Under the pieces are notes generated by a model. The model had not been told where the DNA came from, did no database searches, and saw only the letters and a program-made list of their open reading frames with translations. A stretch of DNA of 64,000 bases, taken from the NCBI RefSeq assembly GCF_038096165.1, contig NZ_CP151076.1:3345501-3409500 (forward strand), given 5' to 3'. Numbering within the stretch: position 1 is the stretch's first letter; each line of letters opens with the position of its first letter. The translations under genes were made by a program, and so were the position numbers. The DNA is from Pseudomonas sp. G.S.17. GTDB lineage: Bacteria > Pseudomonadota > Gammaproteobacteria > Pseudomonadales > Pseudomonadaceae. This document shows, piece after piece, positions 38,030-47,947 of this stretch.

Positions 38030-39133
38030 ATGGCTAATCTCACTATCAGAAATCTGCAAAAAGGCTTCGACGGCCACCAGATCATCAAGGGCATCGACCT
38101 GGACGTGAATGACCGTGAGTTCGTCGTCTTCGTCGGTCCGTCTGGCTGCGGCAAATCCACCCTGCTGCGCTTGATCGCCGGTCTGGAAGACGTCACTTCC
38201 GGGACCATCGAACTGGATGGGCGAGATATCACCCAGGTGACCCCGGCCAAGCGTGACCTGGCCATGGTGTTTCAGACCTACGCCTTGTATCCGCACATGA
38301 CCGTGGGCAAGAACCTGTCGTTTGCTCTGGATCTGGCAGGTGGCGACAAGGCCGAGATCAAACGCAAAGTCGACGAAGCCGCGCGCATTCTCGAGCTCGG
38401 CCCGCTGCTGGAGCGCAAACCCAAGCAGCTTTCCGGTGGTCAGCGTCAGCGTGTCGCCATCGGCCGCGCCATCGTGCGTAACCCGAAAATCTTTCTGTTT
38501 GATGAACCTCTGTCCAATCTCGACGCGGCCTTGCGGGTGCAAACCCGCCTGGAATTGTCACGGCTGCATAAAGAGCTGCAAGCGACGATGATCTATGTAA
38601 CCCACGATCAGGTGGAAGCCATGACCCTGGCCGACAAAGTTGTGGTGCTCAACGGCGGCAAGGTCGAGCAGGTTGGCTCGCCGCTGGAGCTGTATCACCA
38701 CCCGGCGAATCTGTTTGTTGCCGGTTTTCTCGGCACGCCGAAGATGGGTTTTCTCAAAGGCAAGGTCAGCCGTGTCGAAGCGGATGGCTGCGAAGTTGAA
38801 CTGGACGCCGGCACACGCATCAGCCTGCCGTTCACCAACGCACACATGAGCGTGGGCAATCCGGTGACGTTGGGCATCCGACCGGAGCATCTGAATCTCG
38901 CCAAGGAAGGCGATTGCCAGTTGCAGGTCATCGCCGACGTCAGCGAACGGCTGGGCAGCGACACCTATTGCCATGTGCGCACTCACGCCGGTGAGATGCT
39001 GACCATGCGTATTCGTGGCGACCTGGCCAGCCAGTATGGCGAGACGCTCAATCTGCATCTGGATAGCGCGCACTGTCATTTATTCGACGCCCAAGGCCTG
39101 GTCATTGCCAAAGCCTTGCAGGTTGCCGCCTAA
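38030..39133 (+). CDS. mtlK: Polyol ABC transporter ATP-binding protein
   Basis: MalK/UgpC-type ATPase of 367 residues: Walker [10 protein letters not shown], signature [14 protein letters not shown], Walker [13 protein letters not shown]-loop VTHDQ and a C-terminal regulatory OB domain ([10 protein letters not shown]). It energises uptake through MtlF/MtlG. It lies 36 bases after mtlG. Confidence 0.95.
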   Translation: MANLTIRNLQKGFDGHQIIKGIDLDVNDREFVVFVGPSGCGKSTLLRLIAGLEDVTSGTIELDGRDITQVTPAKRDLAMVFQTYALYPHMTVGKNLSFALDLAGGDKAEIKRKVDEAARILELGPLLERKPKQLSGGQRQRVAIGRAIVRNPKIFLFDEPLSNLDAALRVQTRLELSRLHKELQATMIYVTHDQVEAMTLADKVVVLNGGKVEQVGSPLELYHHPANLFVAGFLGTPKMGFLKGKVSRVEADGCEVELDAGTRISLPFTNAHMSVGNPVTLGIRPEHLNLAKEGDCQLQVIADVSERLGSDTYCHVRTHAGEMLTMRIRGDLASQYGETLNLHLDSAHCHLFDAQGLVIAKALQVAA

Positions 39134-39151
39134 GTCTTAGAGATCGCCACC

Positions 39152-40636
39152 ATGAAACTGAACAAGCAGAATCTGTCCCAATTGGGAGAAAGCATTGCCC
39201 TCCCGGCCTACTCTCCGACTGCGACACGGCAGGGCATCGCCCATATCGGCGTCGGCGGCTTCCATCGGGCGCATCAGGCGTTTTATACCGATGCCTTGAT
39301 GAACACCGGCGAAGCTCATGACTGGAGCATCTGCGGCATTGGCCTGCGCCCGGAAGATCGCGCCGTGCATGACGCGCTGGTCGAACAGGATTTTCTCTAC
39401 ACGCTGTACGAACTGGGCGATACCCCGGACACCGAAACCCGCGTGATCGGCGCCATCAGCGGCATGTTGCTGGCCGAAGACGGCATTCAAGCCTTGATCG
39501 ACAAACTGGCCAGCCCGCAGATCCGCATCGTCTCGCTGACCATCACCGAAGGCGGCTATTGCATCGACGACAGCAATGGCGAGTTCATGGCCCATTTGCC
39601 GCAGATTCAGTACGACCTCGGCAACCCGGACCAACCGAAAACCGTATTCGGCCTGCTCTGCGCGGCCTTGAGCAAGCGCCGCGCCACCGGTACGCCCGCC
39701 TTCACCGTGATGTCTTGCGATAACCTGCCGCACAACGGCGCGGTTGCGCGCAAGGCGCTGCTGGCATTTGCCGCGCTGCGCGATGCGGATCTGCACGACT
39801 GGATCGCCGAACAGGTGAGTTTCCCCAACGCCATGGTCGACCGCATCACACCGATGACCAGTTCAGCGCATCGCTTGCAGTTGGCGGACGACAAAGGCAT
39901 CGACGACGCCTGGCCGGTGGTCTGCGAACCCTTCGTGCAATGGGTGCTGGAAGACAAGTTCGTGGACGGGCGTCCGGCCTGGGAAAAGGTCGGCGTACAG
40001 TTCACCGATGACGTGACCCCTTACGAAGAAATGAAGATCAAGCTGCTTAACGGCAGCCATCTGGCGCTGACGTATCTGGGCGCGCTCAAAGGCTATCGCT
40101 TCGTCCACGAAACCATGAACGACCCGCTGTTCGTGCAGTACATCCGCACTTATATGGACCTGGATGTCACGCCACAGCTGGCATCGGTGCCCGGAATCGA
40201 TCTGAAAGGCTACAAGGACACCCTGATCGAGCGCTTTTCCAACCAGGCGATTGCCGACCAGCTGGAGCGGGTTTGCTCGGACGGCTCGTCAAAATTTCCC
40301 AAGTTCATCGTACCGACCATCAATCGTCTGATTCTCGATCAAGGCAATCTCGAGCGGGCGTCACTGGTTGTCGCAGCCTGGGCGGTGTACCTGCAACGCA
40401 GCGAAGGTGAAAACGGCGTGCCTTATACCGTTGTCGATCCGCGTGCCGCGTTCTGCAAGGCGCTGGTGGCCGATGATGTCTTGATCACTCAGCGCTTGCT
40501 GGACGTCGAAGAAATCTTCGGCATTGCCATCCCGCAGTCCGCCGAGTTCGTCGCCGCCTTTGAACACAATCTCAACAGCCTGAAGGAACTGGGGGTCAGC
40601 AAGACCCTGGAAAACCTGCTGGCCAAAACCGTCTGA
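39152..40636 (+). CDS. mtlD: Mannitol (polyol) 2-dehydrogenase
   Basis: NAD-dependent long-chain polyol dehydrogenase of 494 residues that oxidises mannitol to fructose, and also arabitol and sorbitol in the characterised P. fluorescens enzyme. Landmarks are HIGVGGFHRAHQAFYTD near the N-terminus and the catalytic block KIKLLNGSHLALTYLG. It sits between the transporter and the sugar kinases, so products can be phosphorylated directly. Confidence 0.95.
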   Translation: MKLNKQNLSQLGESIALPAYSPTATRQGIAHIGVGGFHRAHQAFYTDALMNTGEAHDWSICGIGLRPEDRAVHDALVEQDFLYTLYELGDTPDTETRVIGAISGMLLAEDGIQALIDKLASPQIRIVSLTITEGGYCIDDSNGEFMAHLPQIQYDLGNPDQPKTVFGLLCAALSKRRATGTPAFTVMSCDNLPHNGAVARKALLAFAALRDADLHDWIAEQVSFPNAMVDRITPMTSSAHRLQLADDKGIDDAWPVVCEPFVQWVLEDKFVDGRPAWEKVGVQFTDDVTPYEEMKIKLLNGSHLALTYLGALKGYRFVHETMNDPLFVQYIRTYMDLDVTPQLASVPGIDLKGYKDTLIERFSNQAIADQLERVCSDGSSKFPKFIVPTINRLILDQGNLERASLVVAAWAVYLQRSEGENGVPYTVVDPRAAFCKALVADDVLITQRLLDVEEIFGIAIPQSAEFVAAFEHNLNSLKELGVSKTLENLLAKTV

Positions 40637-40643
40637 GGCGCCC

Positions 40644-42125
40644 ATGTTTCTCGGAATCGATTGCGGCACCCAAGGCACCAAGGCCATTGTGCTCGACGCC
40701 GCCAGCGGCAAGGTGTTGGGCCAGGGTTCTGCTGCCCACAGCATGATCAGTGGCGCCAACGGCCGCCGCGAACAGGACGTGCAACAATGGCTCGGCGCTT
40801 TCGAGCAAGCCACCCGGGAAGCGCTGCTTCAGGCAGGCATTTCCGGCGCCGAGATTCAGGGGATCGGCGTTTCCGGCCAGCAACATGGCTTGGTGTTGCT
40901 CGACAGCCAGGGCCAGGTGCTACGCCCGGCCAAACTCTGGTGCGACACCGAAACCGCCCCGGAAAACGACCGACTGCTGGACTATCTGGGCGGCGAAAGC
41001 GGTTCCTTGGCACGGCTGGGAGTCGCCATTGCGCCGGGTTATACGGTGTCCAAACTCTTGTGGACTCTGGAGCAACATCCCGGCGTATTTGCACAGATCG
41101 ACAAGATCCTGTTGCCCCATGACTATCTCAACTACTGGCTGACCGGCCGTTGCTGCAGCGAATACGGCGACGCATCGGGGACCGGCTATTTCAATGTGCG
41201 GACCCGGGACTGGGATCTGCCGCTGCTGGAGCACATCGATCCCAGTGGCCGCTTGTGCCGGGCACTGCCCGAGTTGCTGGAAGCGCAGCAACCGGTCGGG
41301 CAGATCTTGCCGCACATCGCACAGTTGCTGGAACTGAATCCCTCGGCCCTGGTTTCCAGCGGCGGCGGTGACAACATGATGGGTGCAATCGGTACCGGCA
41401 ACATTCAACCGGGGGCGATTACCATGAGCCTCGGCTCGTCCGGCACGGTCTACGCTTTTGCCGATCAGCCGCAGGTCAGCGAACAGCCTTCAGTCGCGAC
41501 CTTCTGCTCGTCATCGGGTGGCTGGCTGCCGTTGATTTGCACCATGAACCTGACCAATGCCAGCAGCGCCATTCGTGAACTGTTGGGGCTGGATATCGCC
41601 GCCTTCAACGAGGCGGTCAGCCAGGCACCGATCGGCGCCGAAGGGGTGCTGATGCTGCCGTTCCTCAATGGCGAGCGCGTGCCCGCCCTGCCCCACGCCA
41701 CCGGCAGCATCCTGGGTCTGGACAGCACCAACCTGACTCGGGCCAATCTCAGTCGCGCGGTGGTCGAAGGCACCACCTTCGGCTTGCGCTACGGTCTGGA
41801 CCTGTTGCGCGCCAACGGGATTCGCAGTGAAAACATTCGCCTGATCGGCGGCGGCGCGAAAAGCGCGGTATGGCGGCAGATCGTCGCGGACATCATGAAC
41901 ACTCCGGTCATCTGCACCGAACACAGCGAGGCCGCGGCACTCGGGGCTGCGATTCAGGCCGCGTGGTGTTTTTCCCAGGCGACTGACCGGGAGCAAACCC
42001 TCGAGCAATTGTGTAGGCGTTGCGTCAGCCTGGATTCGGCCAGTGAAACCCGGCCACAAGCGCAAAACGTCGCAGCGTATCAACGCGTCTATGAGCACTA
42101 TCGCAGCCAGCTGCAGGTCGGTTGA
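40644..42125 (+). CDS. xylB: Xylulokinase
   Basis: FGGY-family kinase of 493 residues: N-terminal phosphate loop FLGIDCGTQGTKAIVLD, GVSGQQHGLV and C-terminal IRLIGGGAKSAVWRQI. It phosphorylates D-xylulose formed from D-arabitol (called mtlY in P. fluorescens). It starts 7 bases after mtlD, with TGAGGCG upstream. Confidence 0.94.
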   Translation: MFLGIDCGTQGTKAIVLDAASGKVLGQGSAAHSMISGANGRREQDVQQWLGAFEQATREALLQAGISGAEIQGIGVSGQQHGLVLLDSQGQVLRPAKLWCDTETAPENDRLLDYLGGESGSLARLGVAIAPGYTVSKLLWTLEQHPGVFAQIDKILLPHDYLNYWLTGRCCSEYGDASGTGYFNVRTRDWDLPLLEHIDPSGRLCRALPELLEAQQPVGQILPHIAQLLELNPSALVSSGGGDNMMGAIGTGNIQPGAITMSLGSSGTVYAFADQPQVSEQPSVATFCSSSGGWLPLICTMNLTNASSAIRELLGLDIAAFNEAVSQAPIGAEGVLMLPFLNGERVPALPHATGSILGLDSTNLTRANLSRAVVEGTTFGLRYGLDLLRANGIRSENIRLIGGGAKSAVWRQIVADIMNTPVICTEHSEAAALGAAIQAAWCFSQATDREQTLEQLCRRCVSLDSASETRPQAQNVAAYQRVYEHYRSQLQVG

Positions 42126-42157
42126 CGGCGCTGGCGCACTATTTTCAGGGAGCACCT

Positions 42158-43096
42158 ATGTATCTGGTTTGTGGCGAAGCGCTGTTCGATTTTTTCAGCC
42201 AGCCAGGCAGCGCTGGCAAGAGCAACACACTGGGCTTCCAGGCGATTGCCGGAGGTTCGCCCTTCAACGTCGCCGTCGGCTTGCGCAGGCTGGGCGTGGA
42301 CTCCGGTTTCTTTGCCGGCCTGTCAACGGACTATCTCGGCCGGCGCTTGCGCACCGTACTGGATGAAGAAGGCGTGCGAGCGGACTATCTGGTGGATTTC
42401 GACGCGCCCACGACGCTGGCCATGGTTGCCGTGGGTGCCGACGGCTCGCCCCACTACAGTTTTCGCGGCGAAGGCTGCGCGGACCGACAATTACGACTCG
42501 GTGATTTGCCGGAATTGAACGACGAAGTGCGCGGCATCCACGTGGGTTCGTTTTCCCTGGTGGTGCAGCCGATAGCCGACACCCTGCTGGCGCTGGTGGC
42601 ACGCGAAAGTGACCGGCGCTTGATTACACTGGACCCTAACGTACGCCTCAACCCGGCCCCGGACATCACCCGCTGGCGCGAGCAGATCAGCGCCTTTGCC
42701 GAGCATGCACACATTATCAAGGTCAGTGATGAAGACTTGGCGCTGCTCTATCCGGGCCGCAGTCCTGAAGATATCGCGCAGAGCTGGCTCGGCAAACGCT
42801 GCCAACTGGTCGTGCTGACACGCGGCACTCAGGGCGCGAGCATTTTCACCCGCCAGCACGGCAGCTGGTCAATTCCGGCAGAGACGGTGATTACTGCCGA
42901 CACCGTTGGCGCGGGCGATACCTTTCAGGCAGCACTGATTACCTTCCTCACCGAACGCCAACTCGACAGCCCGGCCAGCTTGCCTTTGCTATCTCGGGAA
43001 ACGCTGGAGGAAATGCTCAGATTCGCAGTAAAAGCCGCAGCACTGACCTGCACCAAGGTCGGCCCGGATTTGCCGTATCGGCAGCAGTTGGGTTAG
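42158..43096 (+). CDS. mtlZ: Fructokinase, PfkB family
   Basis: Ribokinase-like sugar kinase of 312 residues: N-terminal VCGEALFDFF, substrate region AGGSPFNVAVGLRRLG and the catalytic TVGAGDTFQAALI with the base Asp. It phosphorylates fructose made by MtlD. The ATG at 42158 is favoured by CAGGGAG upstream over a start at 42122. It is the last gene of the mtl operon, followed by a REPIN. Confidence 0.94.
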   Translation: MYLVCGEALFDFFSQPGSAGKSNTLGFQAIAGGSPFNVAVGLRRLGVDSGFFAGLSTDYLGRRLRTVLDEEGVRADYLVDFDAPTTLAMVAVGADGSPHYSFRGEGCADRQLRLGDLPELNDEVRGIHVGSFSLVVQPIADTLLALVARESDRRLITLDPNVRLNPAPDITRWREQISAFAEHAHIIKVSDEDLALLYPGRSPEDIAQSWLGKRCQLVVLTRGTQGASIFTRQHGSWSIPAETVITADTVGAGDTFQAALITFLTERQLDSPASLPLLSRETLEEMLRFAVKAAALTCTKVGPDLPYRQQLG

Positions 43097-43109
43097 CAGC
43101 ACAGGAGCC

Positions 43110-43197
43110 GTTGGAGCGAGGCTTGCCCGCGAATCAGGCGACACGGTGGGCCAGACCCACCGCGTTATCGTTCTTCGCGGGCAAGCCTCGCTCCAAC
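43110..43197. repeat. REPIN after the mtl operon
   Basis: Two long arms starting GTTGGAGCGAGGCTTGCCCG (43110) form a perfect 24-bp inverted repeat with the right end. The right half, from CCGCGTTATCG to the end, is identical to the copy at 32445-32531. It lies 14 bases after mtlZ and could act as a transcript-end hairpin. Confidence 0.9.
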
Positions 43198-43223
43198 GCA
43201 GACTGTGTTTGTTCAGAAAAGCC

Positions 43224-43781
43224 TTAGACCAACGCCAACCTGGCCGCCAGGATCTTGCCGTTGATATCGGCAGTCGCTGTTTGTTGCTGTTCTTTCAAAG
43301 CCGCTTGAAGCTTGTTATCAACGGACAGTTTCTGCTCCGGCGACATGGCTTCGTACTCTTCCTTGCTCACCCCTGTCAGCTTCTCGCGCATCTGCTCGGC
43401 GGGCGACAGATTCATGAAATCCATGAACTGCTGTTGTGCCGAGGAAGTCGAAGACGTCGCTGCAGCCACATCGGCCTCGCTGGTTACGGCTGAATCCCTG
43501 GCCGCTATGCTGGTATCAACGGCAACCGGCGTAAATGCGGCTTGCGCATCCGTCGTCTGGGTCGAAGCCTTCAGGTTTACCAACAACTTGGCGAATGCTT
43601 CGTCGAAGGTTGAATCCTTGCTGCTGTCGCTGGTGTTCTCGCTGACTGCGTTCACGGCCGGAACCGGACTGGCCGTAGCGACCGGGACGGAAAACGCATC
43701 TGTGGACGTTTCCTCCTGGGTCTTGCGCCCTACCACTTGTGATACCAAGTGATGGAGCGCACTGATGCTGGCTGTATTCAT
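43224..43781 (-). CDS. Hypothetical Ala/Ser/Thr-rich protein
   Basis: Unknown protein of 185 residues with low-complexity Ala/Ser/Thr content up to about residue 110 and a conserved-looking C-terminal part (FMDFMNLSPAEQMREKLTGV, then EEYEAMSPEQKLSVDNKLQ). It has no signal peptide or membrane segment. A very strong AGGAGGTGA precedes the ATG at 43781, so it is clearly translated. Its composition resembles flagellar hook-length-type or secreted proteins, but no assignment is made. Confidence 0.75.
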   Translation of the reverse strand: MNTASISALHHLVSQVVGRKTQEETSTDAFSVPVATASPVPAVNAVSENTSDSSKDSTFDEAFAKLLVNLKASTQTTDAQAAFTPVAVDTSIAARDSAVTSEADVAAATSSTSSAQQQFMDFMNLSPAEQMREKLTGVSKEEYEAMSPEQKLSVDNKLQAALKEQQQTATADINGKILAARLALV

Positions 43782-43950
43782 CGCTCACCTCCTGCTGCAA
43801 AGTGCAGTACGCATAACGCAGCAAAACCAGTGCCACTTCACGAACTTCGCTACAGGCCTTTGAGTACGGGGGCTCACCGTTGTGCCTGCTACTTTTCGGG
43901 CAGCGAGAGCGGCAAACGGCAACCACAAGTGGCAGCGCACTGCCGCACGC

Positions 43951-46848
43951 TCACTGGACGAAATCGTCACTCAGGAGCAACTGCCCCTGCGGCAACGGTA
44001 CGGAGAAGTAATAGCCCTGCGCCTGACCTGCGCCGATTTCACGCAACAGATCGAGGGTCGCTTCGTCTTCCACGCCTTCGGCCACAACGGTCAGATCCAG
44101 AGACTGCGCCATGCGCACAATGGCCCGCACGATAGCCCGGCTGCGCGCACTGGTGGTGAGTTCAAGAATGAACGACTTGTCGATCTTCAAACCGCTGAAG
44201 TGATATTGATGCACATAGCTGAGCGACGAGAATCCCGCGCCGAAATCGTCCAGCACCACTGACATGCCGTGGTCCGCCAACTGTTTCATGGATTGTCGGG
44301 CGAGTTCCGGCTCGGCTACCAGTGCGCCTTCAGTCAATTCCAGACAAATCCGCGACGGAGCCACCTGATAGCGTTGCAGCATATCCAGCAGTTCCCCGGC
44401 GAACTCGGGGCGGGTGATGCTATAGCTGGAGCAATTGACGTGGACAGTCGGCCAATGACTATTGGCCGGTTGCGCCAGGATCGCGATGACGCTCTGCAAC
44501 ATGTACTGATCCAGCCGCCCGATCAGCCGCAAGCCTTCCAGTGCTGGCAGGAAATGCCCAGGGGCAATCACCCGCCCGTCAGGCTGGCGCCAGCGAATCA
44601 GTGCCTCGAGGGCCAGCACTTTGCCGGTTTCAATGCCGATGATCGGCTGGAAATATGGAATCAGCTCGTCAGTGCGCTTGAGTGCATTGCGCAGGGCGCC
44701 TTCCTGCTCGACCTGATCGGAGACTTCCCGACGCAGCTCTTGATTGAACACCGCGTAACTGTCACGCCCGCCATTCTTGACCCGGTACATGGCCATATCG
44801 GCGTCGCGCAGCAGGTCCGTGGGCTCATGATGGAATTGACTGTCGGCGCCGACGATACCGATGCTGCACGATGAAAACACCGCATGGGCGTCCACCCGAA
44901 ACGGCAAATCGAAGGCCTGGAGAATTCGCTGGGCGATACCCACGGCCCTATCCAGCGTCGCGCTGACTGCCAGCACGGCAAACTCATCGCCGCCCAACCG
45001 CGCCAGCAAATCGCTTTCACGCATGCAGCTGCGCAGACGGTCTGCTGCCTGAGTCAGCAGCAGGTCACCGAAATGATGCCCGAGGCTGTCATTGACCAGT
45101 TTGAAGCGGTCCAGGTCGATAAACATCACCACCATCGGCTGGCCGTGGTCGCGAAAATCCTGCCAGGCGGCATGCAGGCGCTGTTGCAGATGGCTGCGAT
45201 TGGGCAGGCCCGTCAGAGAATCGTGAGAGTTCTCGTGCTGCAGCCTGGCATTGACCTGATCGAGTTCCCGGGTACGGTCGCGAACCCTCGCTTCCAGGCG
45301 CAGATTGTCGGTGTGCACCGCTTCGGCGGCACTGCGCCGGGACAGCGCGGTGTCGATATGGCGCGAAACAAAGGTCAGCAGTTCCTGGTCGCGCAATGAA
45401 TAGCTCACCAGCGGCGAATAACTTTGCACGGCGAGCACACCACGTACGTCATCACCTTCGAACAGCGGTATTCCCAGCCACGAAGAAGATCGATTGTCCT
45501 CGTTACCTATTTCGATCTCGCCAAGCGCTTCAAGGCGCAGCGCATCGTCACTGTCGATCAGGCAGGCACGCCGTTGACGGATCACATATTCGGTAAAGCC
45601 ACGCTGACCCCGCCGTGGCGAAGGCCGCTTGGTCAAGCGCTCGTCAACGTAGTAGGGAAAGGTCACTTCGCAGGTCGCGGTGTCATACAGCGCGATATAG
45701 AAGTTCAGCGCCACCAGCAAATCGCCGACAATCAAATGCAGGCTGTGAAACAGCTCGGCCATGTCTCCCGGCTGGCTCGATAGCTCGGCAATCTGAAACA
45801 AAGCGCTCTGCAAATGTTCGGCGCGCTCACGATCGAGCACTTCCTGACGCAGTGCGGCGTTGAGCGCGGACAGCTCCTGGGTGCGCAACAGCACAGTTCG
45901 TTCCAGGTCGGCGCGGTGAAGAATACGATCCAGTGCCATGGCCACATGACGCGCAACGGCCTGGAACAACACGCGATCTTCTGCGCTGTAGACCCGCGAC
46001 ACGTCGTAAACCTGCATGGCCAGCATGCCGAAAACGTCATCGGAAGCATTTCTGAGGGGCGCGCCCATCCAGAACTCGGGCCGATGACCAAGGCAAAAAA
46101 ACCTCTCTTCCTGGCTGGCACGTTCGATATCCGCAGCGTCGACGAACAGCGGCTGGCCACTGGTCAAGACATAGCCAGTCATCGATAGCTGGGACGGATC
46201 CAGATATTCGTGTGTTTCAGGCTCTAGAGCATCAACGTCGGTGATATCGACGTAATAGGGATAGGTAATTTTGCCGGTGCCCGCATCGTAAAGGGCCAGG
46301 TAGAAGTTTTCAGCGTCGATAAGCGTGGCGAGTTCTTTGTGTACGCCTTCCAGAAACGCGCCGCGATGCCGGGTCGTACTGGCCAGATAGGTGATCTCGT
46401 ACAAGACTCGCTGGGTAATCTGCGCTCGTGCCAGCGCCTGGGTCTGCAACTGGTAGCCAACCTGTAGAGCCAGAGTGGCCAGCTCCGGGCTCGCGCACTG
46501 TTCCTGCGGTGCCAGCAACCAGCCCAGTGCCTCCTCGCCTCTGCCGGCAGGCCATCGGTGCAAGCGTCTGGCCCGGCACAGCGCGTCGAGCTGGCTGGCC
46601 TGAATACTGGCGGGCCAATCGGGCGCGGACAGTGCCGATCCTTGCCCCAACAAATACATGGCCTCGCCAGCACCGTAGACCGCCCAAGGGACATCCACCA
46701 CCTGGCTTTTCGCAGCCAGGAGCAACGTCTCGATAGTGATTTGGCTCGCTGTAGGGGGTAACGCTTCCATGCTCGCGATCAATTCCGCTGCTGCACCTTT
46801 GCCATGGTCGGGACGTCTCTGGTCATGGGCCAAGGGAAGTACATTCAT
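43951..46848 (-). CDS. Cyclic-di-GMP protein with two GAF domains, GGDEF and EAL
   Basis: Cytoplasmic protein of 965 residues. After a unique 140-residue N-terminus come two GAF-like domains (about 165-310 and 360-503) that share FYLALYD/FYIALYD repeats. GGDEF is intact at 619-623 with an RxxD inhibitory site at 610-613, and EAL is intact at 748-750 with LDDFGAG, LKIDKSF and VVAEGVED following. Both cyclase and phosphodiesterase activities are possible; which dominates is not predictable. GGAG precedes the ATG at 46848. No partner gene is adjacent. Confidence 0.93.
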   Translation of the reverse strand: MNVLPLAHDQRRPDHGKGAAAELIASMEALPPTASQITIETLLLAAKSQVVDVPWAVYGAGEAMYLLGQGSALSAPDWPASIQASQLDALCRARRLHRWPAGRGEEALGWLLAPQEQCASPELATLALQVGYQLQTQALARAQITQRVLYEITYLASTTRHRGAFLEGVHKELATLIDAENFYLALYDAGTGKITYPYYVDITDVDALEPETHEYLDPSQLSMTGYVLTSGQPLFVDAADIERASQEERFFCLGHRPEFWMGAPLRNASDDVFGMLAMQVYDVSRVYSAEDRVLFQAVARHVAMALDRILHRADLERTVLLRTQELSALNAALRQEVLDRERAEHLQSALFQIAELSSQPGDMAELFHSLHLIVGDLLVALNFYIALYDTATCEVTFPYYVDERLTKRPSPRRGQRGFTEYVIRQRRACLIDSDDALRLEALGEIEIGNEDNRSSSWLGIPLFEGDDVRGVLAVQSYSPLVSYSLRDQELLTFVSRHIDTALSRRSAAEAVHTDNLRLEARVRDRTRELDQVNARLQHENSHDSLTGLPNRSHLQQRLHAAWQDFRDHGQPMVVMFIDLDRFKLVNDSLGHHFGDLLLTQAADRLRSCMRESDLLARLGGDEFAVLAVSATLDRAVGIAQRILQAFDLPFRVDAHAVFSSCSIGIVGADSQFHHEPTDLLRDADMAMYRVKNGGRDSYAVFNQELRREVSDQVEQEGALRNALKRTDELIPYFQPIIGIETGKVLALEALIRWRQPDGRVIAPGHFLPALEGLRLIGRLDQYMLQSVIAILAQPANSHWPTVHVNCSSYSITRPEFAGELLDMLQRYQVAPSRICLELTEGALVAEPELARQSMKQLADHGMSVVLDDFGAGFSSLSYVHQYHFSGLKIDKSFILELTTSARSRAIVRAIVRMAQSLDLTVVAEGVEDEATLDLLREIGAGQAQGYYFSVPLPQGQLLLSDDFVQ

Positions 46849-47017
46849 GAAAGCTCCAAAACCAGAAACCGCAAGGGCTTATATTCGCGGTGGGTGTTGG
46901 GCGGCGCAAGCGGGATATTCGATTGACCTGTAAGAAAGTTGAGTTATTTCCCTTCTTTATTACTCACGACCAAAACAATGTCGTAAATGAGCATGAAAGT
47001 CGTCGGTGGTTTGGGTG

Positions 47018-47947
47018 TCAAACCGGAATGGGTGTCGGCAACGCTTCACCTGCGAAGTACGCCGCCAGGTTGCTCAGCGTCAGATCCGCCATCGCCTGGC
47101 GAGTATCCTGAGTCGCGCTGGCCATATGCGGCGCCAGCAATACGTTATCCAGACCCAGCAAATCCGGGTGAACCTGCGGCTCGTTCTCGAAAACGTCCAG
47201 CCCTGCCGCGTAGATGCGCTTGTCCCGTAGCGCGGCAGCCAACGCGCCTTCATTGATCACACTGCCGCGCCCGACGTTGATCAGAATGCCCTGCGGGCCC
47301 AAGGCATCCAGGACCTCAGTGTCGACCAGATGCAGCGTCTGTTCCCCACCGCCCACGGCGATCACCAGGAAATCCACTGCTGCAGCCAACTCAACGACCG
47401 AGGCAAAAAAGTCATAAGGCACGTCCTGAGGCTTGCGACCGGTGTAAGCGATTCGCATGTCGAACCCCGCTGCACGACGCGCGATTGCCTTGCCGATACG
47501 GCCAAGACCGATGATGCCCAATCGGGCACCGCTGACTTTCCGGGTAAAAGGAAACGGCCCGTCGGACCATGCTCCGGTGCGTACGAAGCGGTCAGCGTCG
47601 GCTGTGCGACGCCCGATGCCCAGCAGCAAGGCCATGGCGAAATCAGCGACATCGTCGGTGAGCACGTCCGGCGTATGTGTCACACGGATGCCCCGCTCCC
47701 TGGCGGCCTGGACATCCACGCCGTCGTAACCCACGCCGAATACCACGATAATTTCCAGTTCGGGCAGCTTTTCGATCAACTCGCGGCTGACCCGGGATTC
47801 ACCGTTGGCCAACAGCGCGCGAACACCGAGTGCGCTGGCGGGCAGATCCGCAGGGTTTTCCGTGGCGTCGATCACTTCGTACTGAGCATACAAGCGCTCA
47901 TTGAGCAATTCCGGCAACCGGGCAATTTTAAGCACGTGAGATTTCAT
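47018..47947 (-). CDS. D-2-hydroxyacid dehydrogenase (glyoxylate/hydroxypyruvate reductase-like)
   Basis: NAD(P)-dependent enzyme of 309 residues: cofactor loop LGIIGLGRIGKAIARRA, catalytic Arg in NVGRGSVIN, Glu in DVFENEP and His in LLAPHMASATQ. The start at 47947 follows AAGGGA; upstream in-frame codons run deep into the MFS gene. It overlaps the MFS transporter gene by 20 bases, so transport and reduction of the same 2-keto or hydroxy acid is inferred. Confidence 0.92.
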   Translation of the reverse strand: MKSHVLKIARLPELLNERLYAQYEVIDATENPADLPASALGVRALLANGESRVSRELIEKLPELEIIVVFGVGYDGVDVQAARERGIRVTHTPDVLTDDVADFAMALLLGIGRRTADADRFVRTGAWSDGPFPFTRKVSGARLGIIGLGRIGKAIARRAAGFDMRIAYTGRKPQDVPYDFFASVVELAAAVDFLVIAVGGGEQTLHLVDTEVLDALGPQGILINVGRGSVINEGALAAALRDKRIYAAGLDVFENEPQVHPDLLGLDNVLLAPHMASATQDTRQAMADLTLSNLAAYFAGEALPTPIPV

